DNA of 64,000 nt, from NCBI RefSeq assembly GCF_026153355.1, contig NZ_CP110636.1, positions 3,348,001 to 3,412,000 on the forward strand. The letters are read 5' to 3'. The notes beneath the pieces are model-generated. The model had not been told where the DNA came from. It searched no databases and was given only the letters and a program-made list of their open reading frames with translations. Position numbers and translations under genes: made by a program. Within the stretch, counting starts at the first letter, position 1. Each line of letters begins with the position of its first letter. Origin of the DNA: Streptomyces endophytica. GTDB lineage: Bacteria; Actinomycetota; Actinomycetes; Streptomycetales; Streptomycetaceae. Shown piece by piece: positions 37,190-45,531 of this stretch.

Positions 37190-37788
37190 ATGTCCGCACC
37201 GCACACGTCGGCGTCAGGGCGGCTGGTCGCCCCCTCCGTCGAGTTCCACGACTCGTTCCTCGCCGCGATGGACGAGTTCCGGGCCGACGGCGCCGAGCAC
37301 ACTCCGCAGTCCAACCTGGCGCGCGAACTGCGGACCTGGCGCACCCGCTGGCCGACCCCGAGGGGTTCGCCGCGTATGTCGCCGCGGTGGGCGGCGACGC
37401 GTACGACGAGCGCGCCGACGGCCGGGTGGCGATGTCCACCCGGTGGTGGGTGGTGGACGGCAGCTATCTGGGCCGCGTCACCTTCCGGCACCGGCTCACC
37501 CCCTCGCTGCGTACCTGGGGCGGTCACATCGGGTACGCGGTGCGCCCGGGGGCCCGCCGGCAGGGGCATGCCACGGCGATGCTGCGCGCCGCCCTGCCGA
37601 TCGCCCGCGACGAGCTGGGCATCGATCCGGTGCTGGTCACCGTCGCCGCGGGCAACACCGGATCACGCAAGGTCATCGAGGCCTGTGGCGGGGTCCTCGA
37701 GGATGGGCGGGACGAGAAGCTGCGGTACTGGATCGGCGCGATGGCCGCCGCCGGCGGCCCCGGTGGCGGCCCCGGTGGGCAGGGCTGA
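37190..37788 (+). CDS. GNAT acetyltransferase, interrupted by a one-base deletion
   Basis: Transfers acetyl from acetyl-CoA to an unknown amine. The N-terminal 50 residues (MSAPHTSASGRLVAPSVEFHDSFLAAMDEFRADG..) read from ATG 37190. Near 37338 one G is missing after CGGACCTGG, and the rest continues in another frame: AHPLADPEGFAAYVAAVGGDAYDE, then WWVVDGSYLGRVTFRHRL, the acetyl-CoA loop VRPGARRQGHATAML and VTVAAGNTGSRKVIEACGG. Restored length 199 residues, normal for the family. Sequence error or pseudogene. Confidence 0.8.
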
Positions 37789-37879
37789 GGGTGGCCGGGA
37801 CGCCCTTGGGGAACCTGGGGGCCGTGAGGCACGTACTCTAGGTAGCAGTACGACCGCACTCACGAAGGACTGAACGACA

Positions 37880-38722
37880 CTGGGCAAGCGACAGCCCGAA
37901 GGCCCGCCGCCCGCACCGGCGGTGCAGCGCATCCGACTGCGCTACACCAAGCGCGGCCGCCTCCGGTTCACCAGCCACCGCGACTTCCAGCGCGCTTTCG
38001 AGCGGGCGCTGCGCCGCGCCGAGGTCCCCATGGCCTATTCGGCGGGTTTCACCCCGCACCCCAAGGTGTCGTATGCGAACGCCGCCCCGACGGGCACGGG
38101 CAGTGAGGCCGAATATCTGGAGATCCAGCTCGCCGAGCGCCGCGACCCGGACAAGCTTCGCGAACTCCTCGACGAGTCGCTGCCGACCGGGCTCGATGTG
38201 ATCGAATCGGTCGAGGCGCGCACCAGCGGCCTGGCCGACCGGCTGCAGGCGTCGGTGTGGGAGCTCCGGCTCGACAAGGTCGCCCCCGAGGCCGCCGCCC
38301 GCGCCGTCGAGGCGTTCCTCGCGGCCGAGGAGGTACTGGTCGAGCGCCGCACGAAGAACGGCATGCGGACCTTCGACGCACGGGGCGCGGTGGCGCATCT
38401 GGAGGCGGCCGGTTGCCAGAGCGATAGGCCCGACGGCGATGCCTGTGCGATACTGCGGCTGGTTGTTCGGCATGTGACACCCGCCGTTCGACCCGACGAC
38501 GTCCTGTCCGGCCTCCGAGCTACGGCCGACCTGGCGCCGCCGGTCCCCGCTGCGGTGACCAGGCTGGCGCAGGGGCTGCTCGATGAGGAGACCGGCGCGG
38601 TGACCGACCCGCTTGCGCCCGACCGCGACGCTGCCACGGCCGCCCCACCCACGGCCGCCGGGCAGAGTGCCGCGAAGGCGCCGGGCGGGGCCTCCCCGGC
38701 AGCCGGGGACGGTACTGCGTAG
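37880..38722 (+). CDS. TIGR03936/DUF2344 protein, probable CTG start
   Basis: Partner family of the TIGR03960 radical SAM protein, function unknown; in other bacteria it is fused to it or adjacent. Core RIRLRYTKRGRLRFTSHRDFQRAFERALRR near residue 18-47, then MAYSAGFTPHPKVSYANAAP and EYLEIQLAERRDPDKLRELL. Coding signal and a typical N-terminus GKRQPEGPPPAPAV extend 14 codons upstream of the first GTG (37922), to a CTG at 37880 that has AAGGA (37865-37869) ten bases before it. The GTG has no ribosome site. Length 280 residues from CTG. The C-terminal 40 residues are Ala/Pro-rich and not conserved. Confidence 0.85.
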   Translation: MGKRQPEGPPPAPAVQRIRLRYTKRGRLRFTSHRDFQRAFERALRRAEVPMAYSAGFTPHPKVSYANAAPTGTGSEAEYLEIQLAERRDPDKLRELLDESLPTGLDVIESVEARTSGLADRLQASVWELRLDKVAPEAAARAVEAFLAAEEVLVERRTKNGMRTFDARGAVAHLEAAGCQSDRPDGDACAILRLVVRHVTPAVRPDDVLSGLRATADLAPPVPAAVTRLAQGLLDEETGAVTDPLAPDRDAATAAPPTAAGQSAAKAPGGASPAAGDGTA

Positions 38723-38945
38723 GACCGCCGTCGTCGCGTCGCCGATCAACCAGGGCGCCACCCCGGTCCGGCAGACGCACTGACCAGGAGACTTTCGCCG
38801 GTCCCCACCCCAAAAAAGGGGCCGGCGAGCGAGACGACAGCTCCCGTGCGGCGCCCACGCCCCGGACAGCGGGCCCGCGCTCATCACGCGGACCGCTACC
38901 GGAATCAGGCGCGGCGCCCGGGAGCGTGACGGGAGAACCGCCCGC

Positions 38946-41900
38946 ATGCTCGAGCCCATTGAGCCCACTGAATCCACGTCGTCCCCGGACCGCGGTCCGG
39001 ACGACAACCACTCACCCAGTGACACGCTGCCGCCGCGCCGCCGGCGCCGGGCGGCGTCCCGGCCGGCCGGCCCGCCGGTCGCCGGTGAGGCCCCCGCGGC
39101 CACCGTGGTGAGCACCGAGCCCGCCGGAACGGCGGCCGGCCAGGCCGCCGCCGAGGAGTCCACCGCAGCCGCGGTGAGCAGCGGTGACGAGGCCAAGCCG
39201 GCCCGTACCCGCCGCCGGGCCACCCGTAAGGCCACCGCCCCCGCCGGGGCGCCGTCCGCGGCTGCCGAGGCGCCCGCGGAGACCCCCCTGGAGGCTCCTG
39301 CCGAGGCGACTGCCGCGGCCGCCGCCGAGACGCCCGCCGAGGCGCCGCAGGCCGAGGAGGCCGCCCCGCGCCGTACCCGCCGCCGGGCGACCCGTAAGGC
39401 CACCGCCCCCGCTGGTGCCCCGGAGCCGGTCGTCGCGGAGGCGCCCGTCGCCGAGCCGGTCGAGGAGGCCGAGGAAGCGGAAGAAGCCGAGGAGACCGCG
39501 CCGGTGGCGGAGGAGCCCGCGAAGCCGGCCCGTACGCGCCGCCGGGCGACCCGTAAGGCGACCGCTCCCGCCGGTGCCCACAGGCGAGCGCCGAGGAGCC
39601 CGTCGAGGCCCCGGCCGCGCCGGCCGCCGCCGAGGAGGCGCCCGCGGCCGCGGAGGCCGTCGAGGAGGCCAAGCCGGCCCGTACCCGCCGTCGCGCGACC
39701 CGTAAGGCCACCGCCCCCGCGGGTGCGCCGCAGGCCGCCGAGGAGCCCGTCGAGAGGCCCGGGGAGGCCGTGGCTGAGGCCGAGGCCCCCGCCGCCGAGG
39801 AGACCGAGGGCCCGCGCCGCCGGAGCCGTCGCCGTGGCGAGCGCGCCGCGGAGCCGGTCGCCGAGGCGCCGCGCGCCGAGGAGGAGCCCGCGCAGGAGGC
39901 GCCGGTGCGTGGCCGCCGCCGTGCCCAGCGGCCGCCGACCGCGGTCTTCCAGGCGCCGGTCTTCACCGAGCCGATGTTCCAGACCCCCGAGACCGCCGCC
40001 GCCGCGCATGCCGCGGCGCGCCAGGAGGCCGTCGAGGCCGAGCAGGTCTCCGAGGAGCAGCCGCCGGCCGGTGCCCGGCGCCGTCGTCGCCGGGGCGCCC
40101 CGGCCGAGGCCGAGCAGGCCGTCACCGCTCCCGTGGAGGAGCCGGAGGCCGCCGAGGAGGCCGAGGCCGAGGCCGAGGAGGCCGGCCACGCCGAGGACGA
40201 GTTCGCCGAGCGTCCGTCGCGGCGCCGTCGCCGTGGTGGCCGTCGTCGCCGCCGCGGGGAGGCCGCCGAGGGTGCCGAGGAGCAGCCTGCCGAGGGCGCC
40301 GAGGAAGGTGTCCAGGAGGCCGAGGCCGAGGAGGCCGGCCGCCCGGAGGAGGAGGCCGCCGAGGAGGCGGAGGAGTACGCCGAGGATGAGCAGGCGGGTG
40401 CCGGCTCCAGCAGCAGCCGTCGTCGGCGTCGTCGCCGTCGTCGCAGTGGGGACGCCGCCGAGGTCGAGGCCGGGCAGGCCGACGACCCCGAGCGCACGGT
40501 CGTCAAGGTCCGTGAGCCCCGCAAGAAGGAGGAGGGCACCGGCGCGGACGAGGTGCAGTCGATCAAGGGGTCGACGCGCCTGGAGGCCAAGAAGCAGCGC
40601 CGCCGCGAGGGGCGTGAGCAGGGCCGCCGCCGGGTGCCGATCATCACCGAGGCGGAGTTCCTCGCCCGCCGCGAGGCCGTCGAGCGGGTGATGGTGGTCC
40701 GCCAGAGCGGCGAGCGCACCCAGATCGCCGTCCTTGAGGACAACGTGCTCGTGGAGCACTTCGTCAACAAGGAGCAGGCCACCTCGTACGTCGGCAACGT
40801 CTACCTCGGCAAGGTGCAGAACGTCCTGCCGTCGATGGAGGCCGCCTTCGTCGACATCGGCAAGGGCCGCAACGCCGTGCTGTACGCCGGTGAGGTCAAC
40901 TTCGAGGCGCTGGGCATGGCCAACGGCCCGCGCCGGATCGAGACCGCGCTGAAGTCCGGCCAGTCGGTGCTGGTGCAGGTCACCAAGGACCCGATCGGCC
41001 ACAAGGGCGCCCGCCTGACCAGCCAGGTCTCGCTGCCCGGCCGCTACCTGGTCTACGTGCCCGAGGGCTCGATGACCGGTATCAGCCGCAAGCTCCCGGA
41101 CACCGAGCGGGCCCGGCTGAAGCAGATCCTGAAGAAGATCGTCCCCGAGGACGCGGGCGTGATCGTCCGTACGGCCGCGGAGGGCGCGAGCGAGGAGGAG
41201 CTGGCGCGCGACGTCCAGCGCCTGCAGGCCCAGTGGGAAGAGATCCAGAAGAAGGCCAAGAGCAGCAGCTCCAGTGCGCCGACGCTCCTGTACGGCGAGC
41301 CGGACATGACCGTCCGGGTCGTGCGGGACATCTTCAACGAGGACTTCTCCAAGGTCATCGTCAGCGGTGACGACGCCTGGGAGACGATCCACGGCTACGT
41401 CGCCCACGTGGCGCCGGACCTCACCGACCGGCTGCAGAAGTGGACCTCGGACGTCGACGTCTTCGCGACGTACCGGATCGACGAGCAGTTGATGAAGGCG
41501 CTGGACCGCAAGGTCTGGCTGCCCAGCGGTGGTTCGCTGGTGATCGACCGGACCGAGGCGATGGTCGTGGTCGACGTCAACACCGGCAAGTTCACCGGCC
41601 AGGGCGGCAACCTGGAGGAGACGGTCACCAGGAACAACCTGGAGGCGGCCGAGGAGATCGTGCGTCAGCTGCGGCTGCGCGACCTCGGCGGCATCATCGT
41701 GATCGACTTCATCGACATGGTGCTGGAGTCCAACCGCGACCTGGTGCTGCGGCGCCTGCTGGAGTGCCTGGGCCGGGACCGTACGAAGCACCAGGTGGCC
41801 GAGGTCACCTCGCTCGGCCTGGTCCAGATGACCCGCAAGCGGGTCGGCCAGGGCCTGCTGGAGTCGTTCTCCGAGTCGTGCGTGCACTGCAACGGCCGGG

Positions 41901-42742
41901 GCGTCATCGTCCACATGGACCAGCCGACGACGGCCGGCGGTGGCGGCAAGCGCAAGAAGAAGGGCAAGGCGGCGCCGGTCGAGGCCGCCGAGCCGCACGT
42001 CCACGAGGTCGAGGCCGCCGAGCCCACCCCGGACGGTGGCGCGCCCGAGCTGGAGCCGGTGGCCGTGACGGAGGCCGAGCTGCAGCCCACGGTGGCCGGT
42101 GCCGACGAGTGGTTCAGCAGCCCGGCGGAGGCCGAGGCCGCTGCCGGACGGGGGCGGGGCCGCCGCCGGGTGAGCCGGAAGGTGTCCGCTCCGGCGGGCG
42201 CCCCGAAGGCCGCCGCCGAGGAGGCCGCCGCGATCGTGCTGCCGGCCGAGCCGGCGCCCGCGCAGGCCGTCGAGCCGGAGCCGGCCGCCGAGGTCGCTGC
42301 CCCGGAGCCCGCGCCGGCCCGTCCGCGCCGTCGGGTGACCCGTAAGGTGACCGCTCCGGCGGGCTCGCCCGAGGTGTCCGGCGACTCCGCGGCGACCGTG
42401 GTGATCGCCACGCCGGCCGCCGAGCCGGCGACGGAGCCGGCCGAGGCGCCGGTCGTGTCCGCGGAGCCCGTCGAGGGTGCCGAGGCGGCCGAGCCGGAGG
42501 CGGCGCCCGTGGCCAAGAAGACCGCGAAGAAGGCGACGGCCAAGAAGGCCACCGCCAAGAAGACCGCGGCGAAGAAGACCACGGCCAAGAAGACGGTGGC
42601 GAAGAAGACCACCACCGCCAAGAAGGCCACGACGAAGAAGGCCACCACGAAGAAGGCGACGACGAAGAAGGCCGCGGCCAAGAAGACCGCAGCCGCCGAG
42701 CAGCCCTCGGTCGCGTCGGTGTCCGCCTCGACGGAGGACTGA
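38946..42742 (+). CDS. rne: Ribonuclease E/G family protein, frame broken once in the N-terminal repeat region
   Basis: Endoribonuclease of RNA decay and rRNA maturation. Restored length about 1265 residues. The long N-terminal part is Ala/Glu/Pro-rich with four copies of RTRRRATRKATAPAGAP. In the third copy (near 39578) one C is lost and the frame changes. The catalytic core begins near 40630: S1 domain TQIAVLEDNVLVEHFVNKE, metal-binding Asp codons at 41573 (VVVDVNTGKF) and 41705 (IVIDFIDM), and zinc-link CVHC (41879-41890). The C-terminal arm has two more basic motifs and ends in a Lys/Ala tail of AKK repeats like histone H1. Likely error rather than true pseudogene. Confidence 0.92.
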
Positions 42743-42755
42743 GCGTCACGGATCT

Positions 42756-42783
42756 GCCCCGGGCCGTCACGGCGGCCCGGGGC
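42756..42783 (+). terminator. rne terminator
   Basis: Perfect 11-bp stem, arms 42756-42766 and 42773-42783, loop TCACGG, 14 bases after the rne stop. Confidence 0.8.
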
Positions 42784-42787
42784 CGGT

Positions 42788-42852
42788 TTGACCCCCTGGT
42801 CAAGGCCCCGTAACCTTGACCGTCGGTGTCTGAGACTTGTGTCTGAGACTTG
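42788..42852 (+). promoter_or_regulatory. rplU promoter with a 13-bp direct repeat in the leader
   Basis: TTGACC (42788-42793), 17-base spacer and TAACCT (42811-42816) form a good housekeeping promoter; the transcript should start near 42823. Directly after it TGTCTGAGACTTG occurs twice in tandem (42827-42839 and 42840-42852). The leader to rplU is about 165 bases long. The repeat may be part of a regulatory leader. Confidence 0.65.
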
Positions 42853-42990
42853 AGGCACCACCAGCTTCTGAGCAACTACCTCTCGGTCCGCCGAGGGAGG
42901 CCGCTCGTCCGATCGGATTCCACGGGACGTCCTGAGCCCGTGAGAGCGGCTGGCATCAGAGGATCCGTTTCTAGCGAAAGAGAGTTCCGC

Positions 42991-43311
42991 GTGTACGCGA
43001 TCGTGCGCACCGGCGGACGCCAGCAGAAGGTTTCTGTCGGCGACGTCATCGAGATTGACCGCATTTCCACCAGCAAGGTCGGCGACACCGTCGAGCTCTC
43101 CACGCTGCTGGTCGTCGATGGTGACGCGGTCACCAGCGACCCGTGGGTCCTGGCCGGCGTGAAGGTCCAGGGCGAGGTCGTGGACCACCACAAGGGCAAC
43201 AAGATCCGGATCCAGAAGTACAAGAACAAGACCGGTTACAAGAAGCGGATCGGCCACCGCCAGCTCCACACGGCGCTGAAGATCACCGGCATCGACGCCC
43301 CGGCGAAGTAA
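42991..43311 (+). CDS. rplU: 50S ribosomal protein L21
   Basis: Large-subunit protein, 106 residues, normal length. [20 protein letters not shown] at the start and [14 protein letters not shown] at the end are family blocks. GTG at 42991 follows GAAAGAGAG. Followed 14 bases later by rpmA in one operon. Confidence 0.98.
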   Translation: MYAIVRTGGRQQKVSVGDVIEIDRISTSKVGDTVELSTLLVVDGDAVTSDPWVLAGVKVQGEVVDHHKGNKIRIQKYKNKTGYKKRIGHRQLHTALKITGIDAPAK

Positions 43312-43325
43312 GGGACTGAGGAGAC

Positions 43326-43583
43326 ATGGCACACAAGAAGGGCGCATCGTCCACCCGGAACGGTCGCGACTCCAACGCTCAGCGGCTCGGCGTGAAGCGC
43401 TTCGGCGGTCAGGCCGTCCTCGCCGGTGAGATCCTGGTCCGCCAGCGTGGCACCCACTTCCACCCCGGCGCGGGCGTCGGCCGCGGCGGCGACGACACCC
43501 TGTTCGCCCTGCAGGCCGGTGCGGTGCAGTTCGGCACCCACCGTGGCCGCAAGGTCGTGAACATCGTCCCGGTCGCCCAGTAA
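43326..43583 (+). CDS. rpmA: 50S ribosomal protein L27
   Basis: Large-subunit protein near the peptidyl-transferase centre, 85 residues. [23 protein letters not shown] at the start and [21 protein letters not shown] are diagnostic. There is no N-terminal extension of the kind cleaved in Firmicutes. ATG at 43326 follows GGACTGAGGAG. Closed by a nested hairpin before obg. Confidence 0.98.
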   Translation: MAHKKGASSTRNGRDSNAQRLGVKRFGGQAVLAGEILVRQRGTHFHPGAGVGRGGDDTLFALQAGAVQFGTHRGRKVVNIVPVAQ

Positions 43584-43610
43584 TACGGGCCCGGACGTCA
43601 CACAGCATCA

Positions 43611-43663
43611 CCAGGGGCGGACCGCCTTTTCTCGCGTGAGCGGGAAGGCTGGTCCGCCCTTGG
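43611..43663 (+). terminator. rpmA terminator
   Basis: CCAGGGGCGGACC (43611-43623) pairs with GGTCCGCCCTTGG (43651-43663) with one wobble; an inner CGCC..GGCG-rich stem extends it. Confidence 0.7.
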
Positions 43664-43805
43664 CGTGTTACGACAGAGATATCCCTGACGTACGCGCCTT
43701 CACTGCCGTCCGTGCGGCGCTGCTCCCGGCAGTCCCGCGGCGCGGCCGCAGTACCCCCGTAGTACGCAGTACCTGACCACCCCGCTCATCTGGAGGCACC
43801 CCACC

Positions 43806-45242
43806 ATGACCACCTTCGTGGACCGCGTCGAGCTGCACGTCGCCGCGGGTAACGGAGGCCACGGCTGTGCCTCCGTACACCGGGAGAAGTTCAAGCCGCT
43901 CGGCGGACCCGACGGCGGCAACGGCGGCCGCGGCGGCGAGGTGATCCTGGTCGTCGACCAGGACGTCACCACGCTCCTCGACTACCACCACCACCCGCAC
44001 CGCAAGGCCACCAACGGCCAGCCCGGTGCCGGCGACAACCGCGAGGGCAAGAACGGCAAGGACCTGGTCCTGCCGGTCCCGGACGGCACGGTCGTGCTCG
44101 ACAAGAACGGTGAGGTGCTCGCCGACCTGGTGGGCCAGGGCACCACCTTCGTCGCCGCCCGGGGCGGCCGCGGCGGCCTCGGCAACGCCGCGCTGGCCTC
44201 CGCCCGTCGCAAGGCGCCCGGTTTCGCGCTGCTCGGCGAGCCGGGGGAGAGCCGGGACATCGTCCTGGAGCTCAAGACCGTCGCGGACGTCGCGCTGGTC
44301 GGCTACCCGAGCGCGGGCAAGTCGTCGCTGATCTCGGTGCTCTCCGCGGCCCGGCCGAAGATCGCGGACTACCCGTTCACGACGCTGGTGCCCAACCTCG
44401 GCGTGGTCACCGCCGGCGCCACGGTCTACACCATCGCGGACGTCCCCGGGCTGATCCCGGGCGCCAGCCAGGGCAAGGGCCTGGGCCTGGAGTTCCTGCG
44501 GCACGTCGAGCGCTGCGAGGTGCTGGTGCACGTCCTGGACACCGCGACCCTGGAGTCCGACCGGGACCCGGTCTCCGACCTCGACGTCATCGAGGAGGAG
44601 CTGTCCCAGTACGGCGGTCTGGAGAACCGACCGCGGGTGGTCGTGCTCAACAAGGTCGACATCCCCGACGGCAAGGACCTGGCCGACATGATCCGGCCGG
44701 ACCTGGAGGAGCGCGGCTACCGCGTCTTCGAGGTCTCGGCCGTCGCCCACCAGGGCCTGAAGGAGCTGTCGTACGCGCTGGCCGACATCGTCGCCAAGGC
44801 GCGCGCCGCCAAGCCCGTCCAGGAGGCCACGCGGATCGTCATCCGCCCCAAGGCGGTGGACGACACGGGCTTCACGGTCACGCAGGAGGGCGAGGGCTTC
44901 TTCCGCGTACGGGGCGAGAAGCCGGAGCGCTGGGTGCGGCAGACCGACTTCAACAACGACGAGGCGGTCGGCTATCTGGCGGACCGGCTCAACCGCCTCG
45001 GTGTCGAGGCCGCGCTCCTCAAGGCGGGCGCCCGCGCCATGGACGGCGTGGCGATCGGCCCCGAGGACAACGCGGTGGTCTTCGACTGGGAGCCGTCGGT
45101 GACGGCCGGCGCGGAGATGCTGGGCCGGCGCGGCGAGGACCACCGTTTCGAGGCGCCCCGTCCGGCCGCCCAGCGCCGCCGCGACCGCGACGCGGAACGC
45201 GACGAGGCCGCCCAGGAGTTCGACGGCTTCCGGCCGTTCTAG
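43806..45242 (+). CDS. obgE: GTPase Obg (CgtA), 50S assembly factor
   Basis: Essential GTPase linking ribosome assembly to growth and, in Streptomyces, to sporulation. 478 residues: glycine-rich Obg fold at 1-158 ([28 protein letters not shown]), G domain with [12 protein letters not shown] (G1), FTTLVPNLG (G2), DVPGL (G3), NKVD (G4) and SAV (G5), and a C-terminal OCT domain near 355-430. It ends in a charged tail rich in Arg and Asp. ATG at 43806 has a GGAGG ribosome site. Own transcription unit or read-through from rplU-rpmA. Confidence 0.97.
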   Translation: MTTFVDRVELHVAAGNGGHGCASVHREKFKPLGGPDGGNGGRGGEVILVVDQDVTTLLDYHHHPHRKATNGQPGAGDNREGKNGKDLVLPVPDGTVVLDKNGEVLADLVGQGTTFVAARGGRGGLGNAALASARRKAPGFALLGEPGESRDIVLELKTVADVALVGYPSAGKSSLISVLSAARPKIADYPFTTLVPNLGVVTAGATVYTIADVPGLIPGASQGKGLGLEFLRHVERCEVLVHVLDTATLESDRDPVSDLDVIEEELSQYGGLENRPRVVVLNKVDIPDGKDLADMIRPDLEERGYRVFEVSAVAHQGLKELSYALADIVAKARAAKPVQEATRIVIRPKAVDDTGFTVTQEGEGFFRVRGEKPERWVRQTDFNNDEAVGYLADRLNRLGVEAALLKAGARAMDGVAIGPEDNAVVFDWEPSVTAGAEMLGRRGEDHRFEAPRPAAQRRRDRDAERDEAAQEFDGFRPF

Positions 45243-45415
45243 GGGTTCCCGAAGCGCGGTTCCAGGGGTTCCCGAAGCGGGGAACCCGCGCACATGTACC
45301 CGTCCACCCCCCGAAGGGGGGTGGGCGGCGGGGAAAAAACCAAGCGGCAGCCCTCAACCACAAGCGGCAGCCCTCAACCACAGCGGCCCCCAATCACAAG
45401 CGGCAGCCCCCACCG
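45241..45415. repeat. Short direct repeats and hairpins behind obg
   Basis: AGGGGTTCCCGAAGCG occurs at 45241-45256 and 45264-45279; the second copy forms a stem with GGGAACCC. A 9-bp stem CCACCCCCC/GGGGGGTGG with loop GAA lies at 45304-45324. Then CAAGCGGCAGCCCTCAACCA occurs twice in exact tandem (45341-45360, 45361-45380) with two degenerate copies up to 45415. Nothing coding is seen in 45243-45531. Confidence 0.75.
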
Positions 45416-45446
45416 CGTGCGGCCCCCCACCCCACAAGAACCCAAA

Positions 45447-45485
45447 GCGCAGGCCCCGGGAAGAGAATCTTCCCGGGGCCTGCGC
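45447..45485. terminator. Bidirectional terminator between obg and the TagF-like gene
   Basis: Perfect 18-bp stem, arms 45447-45464 and 45468-45485, with the three-base loop GAA. Confidence 0.85.
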
Positions 45486-45531
45486 TGGTGCTCAGCGCCG
45501 TCCGCGGAGGCCGCAGACGGCGTTCTGCGGG

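Noticed and set aside
33691..37569. An open frame of about 1292 codons on the minus strand, including the recombinase
   Set aside because: Only the part 35861-36990 has recombinase motifs. The rest is antisense of the radical SAM and GNAT genes.
45341..45415. A small CRISPR-like array behind obg
   Set aside because: The 20-bp units are directly adjacent with no spacers and decay quickly; no cas genes are present.
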